A stretch of 64,000 bases of DNA from an uncultured Eisenbergiella sp. (GCA_910585455.1 CAJUEL010000005.1:1-64000); one strand, 5' to 3'. Shown: positions 7,924 through 17,005, counted from the first letter of the stretch. Translations and numbers: made by a program. The notes: a model not told the origin generated them from the sequence alone.

Positions 7924-9702
7924 ATGAAAAAGTGGTTTTATAATTTCGCACGGAAAAGGTCAACAGCAGCTACGTTAAACTGGCTGATACTCCCGATCCT
8001 GCTAGTAACAATGCTGATATTTGGGGAAGTGGGGGTGCAGATTTATAAAAACGTGATTTCTGAGTATGTGCGTAATGAGCTCCAGTCATTAACCGATAGT
8101 TCGGCTATGTATTTAAACGGTTTTTTGTCTGAAGCGATGAGGCAATCCTATTATATTTATTCTAATCAGTCCCTGAAGGCGGCGCTCTGGGAGATTGATG
8201 AGATGGGAGAGTCCATTCCAATTCAAAAAACGATGGACTTTTATAATAACGTTGCGAATCCTCTCTTTGCTGCACTGAATAATCCCTGGTTATGCGTTAA
8301 CCGTATTTATCTGTTTCACGAAAATCTGCATGCAGACAGAAGCTTTATCCGGTATCTGGATCAGCTTCCGGAGGGAATTATTGCACAGGATGTATTGGAG
8401 AGCCGGGGGGGATACGTATGGAGCCTCGCCTGTGAAAAAAGCGGATCCGCATCGGACAGCCCCTATAGAAATTTGTTATGCCTTACCCGGGTGCTTACAA
8501 ATTATTCCGGAACGCCTGTTGCCTTATTAAATACTGAAATAGATATAGACACTTTGGAATCCAGTATTTCCAGAGCGATACAAAGGGGGGTTGGAGGCGC
8601 CTATCTCTGGAGCATGCCTGATGGAACGGTTATCGTACAAAGCGGTGAATTTGATGATAGTTACTGGGTCGCGCAGGGAATTGTGGAAAGCAATCATTCG
8701 GTTTTGGAAATTGCTTATTCAACGGATTTAATTCTGCAGCAGGCCCGGCGTCAGCATATTGCTTTAATCGGAGTATCGCTGTTTATGACATCACTGGCTT
8801 TTTTTGCCGTTTATTTTGTATCGCATATATCTTTAGACCGTCTCAGGCAGGTGACAGGAAAGTTTGCATCATCAGATCTGGAAGGGCATATTAAAATATC
8901 GGATGTGTTGTATGGAAAGGATGAAGCTGCAAAGCTCGATCAGGTGCTCACAGACCTGTACATGAAGTATCAGGAAAATGTAGATGCTTATTATCAGCTT
9001 GAAAATGCGTATCATGTCATGGAATATCAAATGCTGATGTCCAAAATTAATCCGCATTTTTTGTATAACACTTTATCTGCAATTCGATGGAGTGTTTTAT
9101 CAGATGATAAGGAAGAAGCCGCTGATGTGGTGGACCATCTTGTCTCTTTTTATCGGGGGGTACTTAGCCGGGGCAGGGATATGGTGACATTGCGATTGGA
9201 AATGTCCACTTTGTCTGAGTATATACAACTCCAATTATACGCATATTCCAGGCAGCTGACGCTTTCATCTGATTTAACGCCGGAAGCTTCAGATTGCTTT
9301 ATTTTAAAATTCCTGTTACAGCCGATAATCGAGAATGCCATCCTGTATAGTGATCAGGAGCAGGAATGCCGGATTGAAATCCATGCGTGGAAAGAGGAAG
9401 AAGAATTGCGTATCACAGTATGGAATAATGGACAGCCTATTCATGAGGAAATTAAGAATGAGCTCAATAAGCTGAATGAATTGGATTCCAAAGCTTTATC
9501 CGAGCGCACAATCAGCCAGAATGAGAAGGATAGCTATGGCATTTATAACGTTATTTCCAGAATTCGCTTATTGTTTGGGGAAAAATATGGTTTATGGTAT
9601 TCCGTTCCCCCAAAAGGAGGAACTCTGGTAGAATTCCATCTTCCGTTCATATCAACTCCGGATATGGTTCTTTATAAAAGAGACAGGAATTTTGAATTGT
9701 AA
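7924..9702 (+). CDS. YesM-type sensor histidine kinase
   Basis: The 592-aa kinase has two membrane helices (about residues 18-42 and 280-302) flanking an extracellular sensor, then a HAMP-like linker and a His_kinase domain with phospho-acceptor H378 in KINPHFLYNTL. The N-box LLQPIIENAI is intact. Two ATP-lid elements are unusual: the expected D-x-G-x-G reads WNNGQPI, and the usual GxGLxN box reads SYGIYNV. This may mean weak kinase activity or simply a divergent lid. It follows the response regulator by 18 bases and is ended by a terminator, so the two form their own operon. Confidence 0.9.
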   Translation: MKKWFYNFARKRSTAATLNWLILPILLVTMLIFGEVGVQIYKNVISEYVRNELQSLTDSSAMYLNGFLSEAMRQSYYIYSNQSLKAALWEIDEMGESIPIQKTMDFYNNVANPLFAALNNPWLCVNRIYLFHENLHADRSFIRYLDQLPEGIIAQDVLESRGGYVWSLACEKSGSASDSPYRNLLCLTRVLTNYSGTPVALLNTEIDIDTLESSISRAIQRGVGGAYLWSMPDGTVIVQSGEFDDSYWVAQGIVESNHSVLEIAYSTDLILQQARRQHIALIGVSLFMTSLAFFAVYFVSHISLDRLRQVTGKFASSDLEGHIKISDVLYGKDEAAKLDQVLTDLYMKYQENVDAYYQLENAYHVMEYQMLMSKINPHFLYNTLSAIRWSVLSDDKEEAADVVDHLVSFYRGVLSRGRDMVTLRLEMSTLSEYIQLQLYAYSRQLTLSSDLTPEASDCFILKFLLQPIIENAILYSDQEQECRIEIHAWKEEEELRITVWNNGQPIHEEIKNELNKLNELDSKALSERTISQNEKDSYGIYNVISRIRLLFGEKYGLWYSVPPKGGTLVEFHLPFISTPDMVLYKRDRNFEL

Positions 9703-9753
9703 AATTTGATGAAGTTGTAAAAAATGAATATTTTTTTTCAAGAATCGCCAAAA

Positions 9754-9790
9754 GGTGTGTTTATTATTACAATAAACGCATCTTTTTTTT
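9754..9790 (+). terminator. Terminator after the two-component operon
   Basis: GGTGTGTTTATT and AATAAACGCATC form a 12-bp stem that includes wobble pairs, with a 5-base loop, followed by eight T. It separates the regulators from the transport genes. Confidence 0.8.
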
Positions 9791-9812
9791 CATAACGTTC
9801 CCAATTTTGTGA

Positions 9813-9821
9813 TGATATAAT
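9813..9821 (+). promoter_or_regulatory. Extended -10 promoter of the importer operon
   Basis: TGA-TATAAT at 9813-9821 is an extended -10 element. No good -35 box lies 16-18 bases upstream (TAACGT at 9793), as expected for an activator-dependent promoter controlled by the adjacent response regulator. Confidence 0.55.
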
Positions 9822-9849
9822 AAAGCATAAGAAAAGCGAGGTGAGCCAT

Positions 9850-10782
9850 ATGCACTTTACACGTAAAAAAAGAAGTCTTAACGTAAACAAATCACTTAGT
9901 ATGTATGCCCTCCTGATTCCGGGAATCATATTTATACTCATTTTTAATTATCTCCCGATGTATGGAGCTTTGATTGCATTTAAAGATTATAATATTTTCG
10001 CCGGAAATAATCCGATTGATGCGATCTTTAAAAGTGAATGGGTAGGTTTTAAGTATTGGAGGCAGTTGTGGGCAGAAAGCGGATTCCGGCAGGCTTTTCG
10101 CAATACGCTTATCATCAGCGCATTGAAAATAGGAATTGGATTTCCCATACCGATTCTTCTGGCACTGTTCATAAATGAGATACGGGGCATTGTTTATAAA
10201 CGAACGGTTCAGACAGTATTATACCTTCCGCACTTTATGTCATGGGCGGTGATCGGTTCGTTGCTATTGTCCATTTTAGGTACTACCGGGCCTGTAAACG
10301 CAGTTTTGCATGCATTGGGATTTGGAGGTGTTAAATTTTTTATGGATTCCTCTGTTTTCCCGTGGGTGCTGGTAATATCCGCTTTGTGGAAGGAGGCCGG
10401 TTGGAATACCATTGTCTATTTGGCGGCAATAGCAGGAGTATCTCCGGATCTTTATGAGGCCGCAACTGTAGACGGAGCCTCCCGTTTACAAAAGATGTAT
10501 TATGTTACGCTGCCATCCATTGCCTCTACGATCATGATGCTGCTGATTCTTAGGCTGGGAAATCTGATGGCGGCTGGATTTGACCAGGTATTGGTAATGT
10601 ACAATCCGACAGTGTATGCAACGGGCGATATCATTGATACTTATGTATATCGAATCGGGCTGGGCCAATTAAATTTCAGCCTTGGAACAGCGGTAGGACT
10701 GTTTAATTCTATCGTGAGCCTGATTTTAGTTACCACATCGAATTTATTTAGCCGTAAAACCTTTGGACGCAGTATCTGGTAG
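9850..10782 (+). CDS. lplB: Sugar ABC importer permease, LplB-like
   Basis: This 310-aa inner-membrane permease has about six hydrophobic helices and an EAA loop YEAATVDGASRLQKM with the following proline. The N-terminal arrangement, with SMYALLIPGIIFILIFNYLPMYG, is typical of LplB/YtcP-type transporters for plant-polysaccharide oligomers. I chose the ATG at 9850 because GAGGTG sits at proper spacing; the GTG at 9841 overlaps that ribosome binding site. It precedes the LplC-like permease by 13 bases. The gene symbol is by family resemblance. Confidence 0.85.
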   Translation: MHFTRKKRSLNVNKSLSMYALLIPGIIFILIFNYLPMYGALIAFKDYNIFAGNNPIDAIFKSEWVGFKYWRQLWAESGFRQAFRNTLIISALKIGIGFPIPILLALFINEIRGIVYKRTVQTVLYLPHFMSWAVIGSLLLSILGTTGPVNAVLHALGFGGVKFFMDSSVFPWVLVISALWKEAGWNTIVYLAAIAGVSPDLYEAATVDGASRLQKMYYVTLPSIASTIMMLLILRLGNLMAAGFDQVLVMYNPTVYATGDIIDTYVYRIGLGQLNFSLGTAVGLFNSIVSLILVTTSNLFSRKTFGRSIW

Positions 10783-10795
10783 GGAGGATACAGGT

Positions 10796-11689
10796 GTGAA
10801 GAAAAAACTGCCTTTGAGAGAAAAGATATTTCAATTTGTAAATGGACTGGTATTTGCAATCCTGGGATTGACAATGTTATTACCGTTTATTAATTTACTT
10901 GCAAAATCCTTATCTTCTGAAACGGCTGTACTTGCAGGAAGAGTAGGACTATGGCCTGTGGGGTTTCAGACAGGTACCTACCGGTATGTTTTGACAGAAC
11001 CGCAGTTTATCCGATCCTTTTGCAATTCCGTTCTGATAACGATTTGTGGGTCAGCCATCGCGATGATTTTAACCTGTATGGTCGCTTATCCTTTGTCAAG
11101 GGGCTGGCTAAAAGGACGAAAGTTTTTCATACTGATATTTGTATTTGTCATGTTGTTTAACGGAGGTATGGTGCCGACTTATTTGCTGATTAATGGCTTG
11201 CATATGTTGAATACCTACTGGGCACTGATTTTACCGCCGGCGTTTTCCGTTTATAATATGATCCTGCTTAAAAATTTCTTTGAGGAGCTTCCGGAAAGCG
11301 TAGAGGAATCGGCGCGGCTGGATGGAGCCGGAAATATGGATATTCTGTTTCGCATTGTCTTGCCTATGTCGCTGCCGGCAATTGCAACAATTGGTTTGTT
11401 TTATGCAGTGGGATTTTGGAATAATTATATGGGAGGTGTAATGTATATCACAGATCCTGGATATAAGCCGCTTCAGCAATATTTGTACGAATTGGTTACG
11501 GAGACGCAGAGGCTGCAGGAGGATATGATTACCGGAGATTTGAATTTAGACCGTGATGCAATTAATATGGTGCCTGATGCGATTCGCGCGGCAACGATTA
11601 TGCTGTCAAGCGTTCCCATTATGTTAGTATATCCGTTTTTACAGAAATATTTTGTCAAGGGGTTGGTTGTAGGCTCGGTGAAAGGCTGA
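10796..11689 (+). CDS. lplC: Sugar ABC importer permease, LplC-like
   Basis: This 297-aa permease is the partner of the one at 9850. It has the EAA loop EESARLDGAGNMDILFRIVLP and the late motif LVYPFLQKYFVKGLVVGSVKG, a very typical C-terminus of LplC/YtcP-like carbohydrate permeases. The best start is GTG at 10796, 8 bases after GGGAGG; the longer frame begins inside the previous gene. Like the upstream operon, no ATPase is encoded here. Confidence 0.88.
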   Translation: MKKKLPLREKIFQFVNGLVFAILGLTMLLPFINLLAKSLSSETAVLAGRVGLWPVGFQTGTYRYVLTEPQFIRSFCNSVLITICGSAIAMILTCMVAYPLSRGWLKGRKFFILIFVFVMLFNGGMVPTYLLINGLHMLNTYWALILPPAFSVYNMILLKNFFEELPESVEESARLDGAGNMDILFRIVLPMSLPAIATIGLFYAVGFWNNYMGGVMYITDPGYKPLQQYLYELVTETQRLQEDMITGDLNLDRDAINMVPDAIRAATIMLSSVPIMLVYPFLQKYFVKGLVVGSVKG

Positions 11690-11734
11690 GCTTTATAATA
11701 GTAAAATTTTTTTCATGAGAAGGAGGAGTATGTT

Positions 11735-13345
11735 ATGTGTAATTGGAAACGATTCACGGCTGTCATGATGGCAGGTATGCTGCTATTGACCGGATGTGGT
11801 GCAGAATCATCAGGAGGAAGCGCCACAGGAGAGACGGCAGGAGACGGGAAAAACAGTCAGGTGTCTTCGCCTGCGGAAACGAAAGGGGAGCAGCAGGCGG
11901 CAGAGCCGATAGAGGACAGTGATAGACCGACGCTGAAATGGCTGTCAAACTATGTCGCGTATGATCCTAACAGCGAATATGTGGCCGGATTATTGGAAGA
12001 ATTGACAGGCTATGAAGTGGAATACTACCTGCTTCCGGCTGAGAATGCGGATCAGCGGTTGAGCATGGAACTCAGTTCCGGGAATAGCTATGATGTGCTG
12101 AAGTTAAATTACAGTCAATATTCCATGCTGGCAGGAGAAGGCGCTTTGCTGCCATTGAACAGTTTTCTGGAAGAGAATCCTGGAATTTACGAGACGACCA
12201 ACCCTCTGGGATGGTATGGCGTGACGCAGGATAATGGCGATATTCTTGGAATTCCCGAGGTAGCCACGATCCAGACAGCCGCTTCACTGGGGTTCCGCAA
12301 AGATATATTTGATGAATATGGCTGGACCCTGCCGGAAACGGTGGATGAATTCTATCAGCTGTTAAAGGATATTAAAGAGAAGACGGGAAAAATTCCATTG
12401 ACCGGAAATCAGGCGGTTCAAATTACCATTGCTTCCGGATTTGGTTTTGATACTTATGATTTTGAAATCAATGACGGTAAAGTGCAGAGTTATTTGAGAA
12501 ATGCCGGTGTAAAAGAATATCTGAAGTTTATGAATCAGCTGTATGTGGAAGGTCTGATTGATCCTGATTGGCCGGTGAACAAGACCGAAAATATTGATCA
12601 GAAAATGTCCACCGGAGAGGCGATTATGACGCATATGTCATGGAGCAGTACCCCGAATTGGACACGCGCGCTTTCGGAAACTGTGCCGGAAGCGGCATTT
12701 GAAAGCATTATGCCGTTATCGGATGCAAATGGTGTTAAGCATATTGACCCCAATACTGGCTCAGCATATCAGAGCATAATCTGCATTCCTAAAAAAGCCG
12801 AAGAAAATGCAGGCTATGTAGTTGACATGGTAGAAAAGCGCCTGGAGAAGGACACCTTCTGGAAGTTTAATGCGGGAACGGAAGGCGTGCATTATACCTT
12901 AGAGGACGGAATTCCGATTCCGATTCAGCCTAAATATGCTGAGGACATGACGAATGGTAACTATTTCCAGACCTCTGTAAACTATATTGAAAGCCCGATC
13001 ACATGGCTGAGCCGTGTGAGAAAGGATGAATTGCTTTATGAAGCCTGGCGTGATATGAACAGCAAGGTATCAAAGTATGATTATACCTATGACCCGTTTT
13101 ATTATGCATCGTTCCCGGAATACGATGAGTATCATGCGGCATTGGCCCAGAAGGTAAATGACTATTTCCTGCAGGTTATTGCGGGGACAGAATCGATAGA
13201 TACTTATGATGACTTCCTGGCAGGCTGGGAAGCGGCGGGCGGATTGGAATATGAAGCAGGAGCGCAGAACTGGTATGATAATCATCTTGAGCTTGCGCAA
13301 AAAGCGCTGGAGGCAGTGCCCGCTTATAAGAGTTTATTTGAATGA
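11735..13345 (+). CDS. lplA: Solute-binding lipoprotein, LplA-like
   Basis: The 536-aa binding protein begins with a signal peptide ending in the lipobox LLTGC (Cys21), then a Ser/Gly/Glu-rich linker to about residue 60 and a large LplA-type binding domain. Length above 500 aa is usual for this subfamily, whose studied members bind complex oligosaccharides. AAGGAGGAG lies upstream of the ATG. It closes the transporter set controlled by the YesMN-like pair. Substrate is inferred only as some oligosaccharide. Confidence 0.88.
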   Translation: MCNWKRFTAVMMAGMLLLTGCGAESSGGSATGETAGDGKNSQVSSPAETKGEQQAAEPIEDSDRPTLKWLSNYVAYDPNSEYVAGLLEELTGYEVEYYLLPAENADQRLSMELSSGNSYDVLKLNYSQYSMLAGEGALLPLNSFLEENPGIYETTNPLGWYGVTQDNGDILGIPEVATIQTAASLGFRKDIFDEYGWTLPETVDEFYQLLKDIKEKTGKIPLTGNQAVQITIASGFGFDTYDFEINDGKVQSYLRNAGVKEYLKFMNQLYVEGLIDPDWPVNKTENIDQKMSTGEAIMTHMSWSSTPNWTRALSETVPEAAFESIMPLSDANGVKHIDPNTGSAYQSIICIPKKAEENAGYVVDMVEKRLEKDTFWKFNAGTEGVHYTLEDGIPIPIQPKYAEDMTNGNYFQTSVNYIESPITWLSRVRKDELLYEAWRDMNSKVSKYDYTYDPFYYASFPEYDEYHAALAQKVNDYFLQVIAGTESIDTYDDFLAGWEAAGGLEYEAGAQNWYDNHLELAQKALEAVPAYKSLFE

Positions 13346-13372
13346 TCATGATGTTTCGGAAGGAGAAGATTT

Positions 13373-14692
13373 ATGGAAAACGTTACATTTCTAAGATCGA
13401 TTCCCGTACGCCATGAGGTGGATGTGTTAGTAGTCGGAGGAGGACCTTCCGGTTGTGCGGCAGCATGGGCTGCTGCACAATCCGGCCAAAAGGTGCTTTT
13501 ATTGGAAGGTCATTCCTGTCTGGGCGGTTTGGGCACGGCAGGAATGGTGCCAGCATTTATGAGTATCAGCGATGGATATCATTTTCTGTGTGCAGGATTT
13601 GCGGGTAAGCTGTTGCAAAGGCTCTATTCCGGAGAGATAGATATGCAAACAGGGGAAGCAAAGACCGGATTAAGCATACGCGCGGAGGATTTAAAGCGCA
13701 TTTATGATGAGCTTTTGGAAGAAGCGGGGGTTGAATTTTATTTCCATTCCCAGCTCATTGGTGTGATGCAGGATGGACGTCGTATTGATACCGCAGTTTT
13801 TGCAGCCAAAAGCGGACTGTTTGCGGTGCGGGCAAAGCAGTTTGTTGATTGCACGGGAGACGGGGATCTCAGTGTGATGGCCGGGGTTCCGTTTGATATG
13901 GGAGATGAAGACGGCAATGTAATGGCAGGAAGCCTGTGCTCTCTATGGGCCGGCATAGACTGGAAACGTGTGCAAAAACCTGATGATAGAGAAATTGAAC
14001 GCGCAGTGGACGATAATATTTTTAAAATCCCGGATTATGCACTTCCCGGTATGTGGAAAATATCCGATTTGACAGGCGGCGGAAACATCGGTCATGTATT
14101 TGGAGTGGATGCCACAGATGAGCATTCCCTGACGAAGGGACTGATTCGTGGACGCCAGTATGTACGTGAATACGAAAAGTATTTTAAAGAATATCTCACC
14201 GGATATGAAAATATGGAGCTGATCTCCACGGCTTCCCTGTTAGGAATACGGGAATCCCGGCGAATCAGATGTATAGAAACTCTCACGTATTGGGATTTCC
14301 AGAACCTTTCTGTATTTGAAAATGAAATTGGCCGTTATAATTACAGTGTGGATGTTCATCCGAGCAATCCCTCTTTGGAAGAGCATTTAAAAACGCATGG
14401 TGATTTTAAAGCACGTCATCTTTCCAAAGGGCAAAGCTACGGAATTCCGTATGGGGCTCTCGTACCTGTGGATACTGAAAACCTGTTGGTTGCCGGTAGA
14501 TGCATTGGGACGGACAGGCTGATGGAAGGCTCCATGCGCGTTATGCCTGGTTGTTATATATCGGGTCAGGCAGCCGGAACGGCTGCGGCTCTTTGTGCAG
14601 AGGCGGGGGTGAAACCTGCGGAATTAAATGTTGAAAAATTGCAGAAAGCTCTGTTGGTATTGGGAGCATATTTACCGAATGCCCATGTTTAG
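13373..14692 (+). CDS. FAD-dependent oxidoreductase (FAD_oxidored family)
   Basis: This 439-aa soluble flavoprotein has an N-terminal Rossmann dinucleotide fold, VDVLVVGGGPSGCAAAWAA (about residues 16-34), an acidic end LLLEG that binds the ribose, then CLGGLGTAG. Near the C-terminus it has a second FAD-contact motif, SGQAAGTAAALC. This is the FAD_oxidored family often found beside carbohydrate uptake genes, where substrates are mostly unknown. It starts 27 bases after the LplA-like gene with GGAAGGAG upstream, so it belongs to the same operon and may oxidise the imported compound or a derivative. A hairpin follows. Confidence 0.8.
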   Translation: MENVTFLRSIPVRHEVDVLVVGGGPSGCAAAWAAAQSGQKVLLLEGHSCLGGLGTAGMVPAFMSISDGYHFLCAGFAGKLLQRLYSGEIDMQTGEAKTGLSIRAEDLKRIYDELLEEAGVEFYFHSQLIGVMQDGRRIDTAVFAAKSGLFAVRAKQFVDCTGDGDLSVMAGVPFDMGDEDGNVMAGSLCSLWAGIDWKRVQKPDDREIERAVDDNIFKIPDYALPGMWKISDLTGGGNIGHVFGVDATDEHSLTKGLIRGRQYVREYEKYFKEYLTGYENMELISTASLLGIRESRRIRCIETLTYWDFQNLSVFENEIGRYNYSVDVHPSNPSLEEHLKTHGDFKARHLSKGQSYGIPYGALVPVDTENLLVAGRCIGTDRLMEGSMRVMPGCYISGQAAGTAAALCAEAGVKPAELNVEKLQKALLVLGAYLPNAHV

Positions 14693-14753
14693 GCAAAATC
14701 TGTCATTAAATTGCAGACTGTTTTCAGGTAGTGGTAACTGCTGTTAAGCTATG

Positions 14754-14788
14754 GCCAACGACAAAAATTTTTTCATTTTGTCGTTGGC
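14754..14788 (+). terminator. Hairpin ending the importer/oxidoreductase operon
   Basis: GCCAACGACAAAA and TTTTGTCGTTGGC make a perfect 13-bp stem with a 9-base loop. The T-run after the stem is poor, although the stem itself has an A-tract and T-tract, so it may work in both directions. The other bases of 14693-14990 hold only the next promoter. Confidence 0.65.
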
Positions 14789-14844
14789 TGTGTTGATTTT
14801 GGCGGTGTGAGATGCAGCGTATACCGCGCGGGCTGAAGAGTGGC

Positions 14845-14873
14845 TGGCAATTTTCGCCGGTTCCTGTTATAAT
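14845..14873 (+). promoter_or_regulatory. Promoter of the HTH-TPR regulator gene
   Basis: TGGCAA (14845-14850) and TATAAT (14868-14873) are 17 bases apart and the -10 is extended by TGT. The transcript would have a leader of about 110 nt before a strong AGGAGG site. Confidence 0.65.
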
Positions 14874-14990
14874 GTGAAAGACAAAAAGCACACCTGTACG
14901 ATAGAAGAATATAGAAAGTAAAAGTGTGCGCACAATGAATGATGCTGGCAAGCAAGGAAAGGCAAAGGACAATTCACAGGAGGACGCTGC

Positions 14991-16799
14991 ATGGAAACCG
15001 ATCGGCTTGGAAGGCTCGTCGCCCGAAGGAGGGAACAGAAAAAAATCAGCCTGCAGGCGCTGACAGCGGGCATCTGCTCGATCGCCACGCTGCAGCGGCT
15101 GGAAACGGGAGGGCGCATACCGGATTTTTTCGTGCTGGAACGGATGCTGGAGCGGCTGGGAATCTCTGCGAACAAGCTGGAATTTCTGCATGACGAAGCG
15201 GCATATGACATTTATTATCTCAGGGAGCTGGTGGAAGCGGCTCTTTCGCAGAAGGATTATGGGGAGGCGGCGGAGGCGCTTGCCTATTATGAAAGCCAGA
15301 CCGCCGGCCAGGAGGCGCTCCACTGGCAATACATCTGTAAAATGCGCGCGGTGATCGCAGGGGAGGCAGAAGGGGACTGGGAAAAGGCGGCGCAGCTGCT
15401 TTGGGAAGCGATAGAGCAGACGGTTTCCGGCTTTGCTCTGCACAGGCTGGAGCAATACGCGCTGGGAGAAAGCGAGCTGGTGCTGATTCTGATGTGGCTG
15501 CAGGCGAAGGCGGAAATGGGAGAAATCGCGGAGAAGGCGGACAGCTCCCGGATTCTGAGCTATGCCGGCAGGGTCTGTGCGGACAGGGAAATGTACGCAA
15601 ACGTCTACAGCAAGGCGGCATGGGTGCTGGGCAATCTGGCGCTGCGGCGGCAGGACAGGCCGGGGGCGCTTTATTATGCCGGACAGGGGGAGGAGATACT
15701 GGCGGAAAACGGATGGCTGCTTCATATGCCCCAGCTTCTGGAGCGGCTTACAGAGCTGACGGAAGGGGATGAGAGGCGGGAATGGGAAAAACAGCGGGAC
15801 GCCCTGCGGCAGCTTTATGAGGAATATGGGCAAAGCTGGGAGACCGGGCAGATCGAGCTCTGGAAAAATTACCGGCAGCAGGAAATCTATCTGGTGTCCG
15901 AGCAGTTTGCACAGGAGCGCAGAGTGCGGCAGAAATCGCAGGAACAGCTTGCGGAGGAGCTGGATATCAATCCCAAAACCGTTTCCAGACTCGAGCTTGG
16001 GAAATATAAACCGAAGCCGGGAACCTTTCAAAAAATGAAGGAATATCTGGGACTGGACAGGGATATCGTGAGCACCCGGCTTGTGGTGGATGATTGGGAA
16101 TTGCTGGAGATGGAGAGGCAGATTGCAGGGCTGGGGCAGCGGCGGAATATTGAAAAAGAAGAAGCGCTGTATCTGGAACTAAAAACGAAGCTGTCACAGG
16201 ACTACAACGAAAACAGGCAATACATCAAATTTCAGGACGCATATTTTGCCAGAATGAAGGGACAGATTACCGCACAGGAAACGATTGAAAGATGTAAGGA
16301 AGCATTTGCGGTTACCAGGCATGACATTAGTCTGGAACAGATTGATCAGGTGGTGCTGGGGCGGATGGAAGCTACCATAGTAAATTATATTGCATTGCGC
16401 TATGATGAAATGGGAGAAAGGGAAAAAGCAATTGCGCTATTGGAAAAAATCAGGACCGGATATGAAAGCAGTAAGGTCGATACAAAATATCATTATGTCG
16501 GATTATCACTGGTGTATGAGCATTTAAGTGATGATTATGAAAGATGTGGATATTATGAGAAGGCGCTTGCAATGTGTGATGCGGCAATTCGATTTGAGTT
16601 AAGGTGTATGAAAGGGTGTTCATTAGGGTTTTTGGTAGACCAAAAAGCGTTCGTACTATCAAAAATGTCAGATGATCAGGAGGCTGAGAAAAAAAGTTGT
16701 CGGCAGGCTTATCAACTCCATAAGTTAATGAAAATGAATCAATCTAGAATAAGTCTGCAGACAGCTTATAAGGAAATATTTCATGAGGATATAGATTAG
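14991..16799 (+). CDS. Cytoplasmic HTH-TPR regulator, RRNPP-like, with two HTH domains
   Basis: This 602-aa soluble protein starts with an XRE-like helix-turn-helix (residues 5-60, with ISLQALTAGICSIATLQRLE). A TPR-like helical region (70-290) follows, then a second, more canonical HTH (about 305-357, QEQLAEELDINPKTVSRLELG) and a C-terminal helical TPR-like region (400-602). HTH plus TPR is the plan of RRNPP regulators (Rgg, PlcR, PrgX), whose TPR part binds a re-imported peptide. AGGAGG precedes the ATG. Its last 4 bases overlap the convergent peptide gene on the other strand. Base composition changes sharply near 16160-16240, from about 60% to about 35% GC, so the C-terminal third may have a different origin. 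Peptide control is inference. Confidence 0.8.
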   Translation: METDRLGRLVARRREQKKISLQALTAGICSIATLQRLETGGRIPDFFVLERMLERLGISANKLEFLHDEAAYDIYYLRELVEAALSQKDYGEAAEALAYYESQTAGQEALHWQYICKMRAVIAGEAEGDWEKAAQLLWEAIEQTVSGFALHRLEQYALGESELVLILMWLQAKAEMGEIAEKADSSRILSYAGRVCADREMYANVYSKAAWVLGNLALRRQDRPGALYYAGQGEEILAENGWLLHMPQLLERLTELTEGDERREWEKQRDALRQLYEEYGQSWETGQIELWKNYRQQEIYLVSEQFAQERRVRQKSQEQLAEELDINPKTVSRLELGKYKPKPGTFQKMKEYLGLDRDIVSTRLVVDDWELLEMERQIAGLGQRRNIEKEEALYLELKTKLSQDYNENRQYIKFQDAYFARMKGQITAQETIERCKEAFAVTRHDISLEQIDQVVLGRMEATIVNYIALRYDEMGEREKAIALLEKIRTGYESSKVDTKYHYVGLSLVYEHLSDDYERCGYYEKALAMCDAAIRFELRCMKGCSLGFLVDQKAFVLSKMSDDQEAEKKSCRQAYQLHKLMKMNQSRISLQTAYKEIFHEDID

Positions 16800-16948
16800 T
16801 GTTTTTTGGACGACGGTTCTTCATCACCATGATTTAGAGTGCTAATACCTCCCATATCCGGGTTTGGAACAGGTTCAGAATATTTCGGCTGAATGAGCAG
16901 CGTACCAACTAATAAAAGAGCAGCGATTCTTGCAATTATTTTTTTCAT
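16796..16948 (-). CDS. Small secreted-peptide gene, candidate signal precursor (50 aa)
   Basis: The minus strand from the ATG at 16948 encodes 50 residues ending with TAA at 16798-16796. GGAGGA (16962-16957) is 8 bases upstream of the start. Residues 1-7 (MKKIIAR) are basic, 8-19 (IAALLLVGTLLI) form a hydrophobic export helix, and 20-31 are Pro-rich (QPKYSEPVPNPD). The hydrophilic tail 32-50 includes ISTLNHGDEEPSSKKH. That is the plan of Phr/PapR/SHP-type pheromone precursors. It is tail to tail with the HTH-TPR regulator, overlapping by 4 bases. A diverged copy at 5787-5899 keeps the same frame and core, which supports real coding. A short secreted peptide of other function is possible. Confidence 0.72.
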   Translation of the reverse strand: MKKIIARIAALLLVGTLLIQPKYSEPVPNPDMGGISTLNHGDEEPSSKKH

Positions 16949-17005
16949 AGTAAAAATCCTCCAGTGGAAATGATTGATTGGAAGTAGAATATCATATCAG
17001 GAATG

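Noticed and set aside
14724..16031. 435-codon minus-strand open frame opposite the regulator
   Set aside because: It is the shadow of the GC-rich regulator gene: no ribosome binding site, His/Pro/Arg-rich and non-protein-like, and it stops where GC falls.
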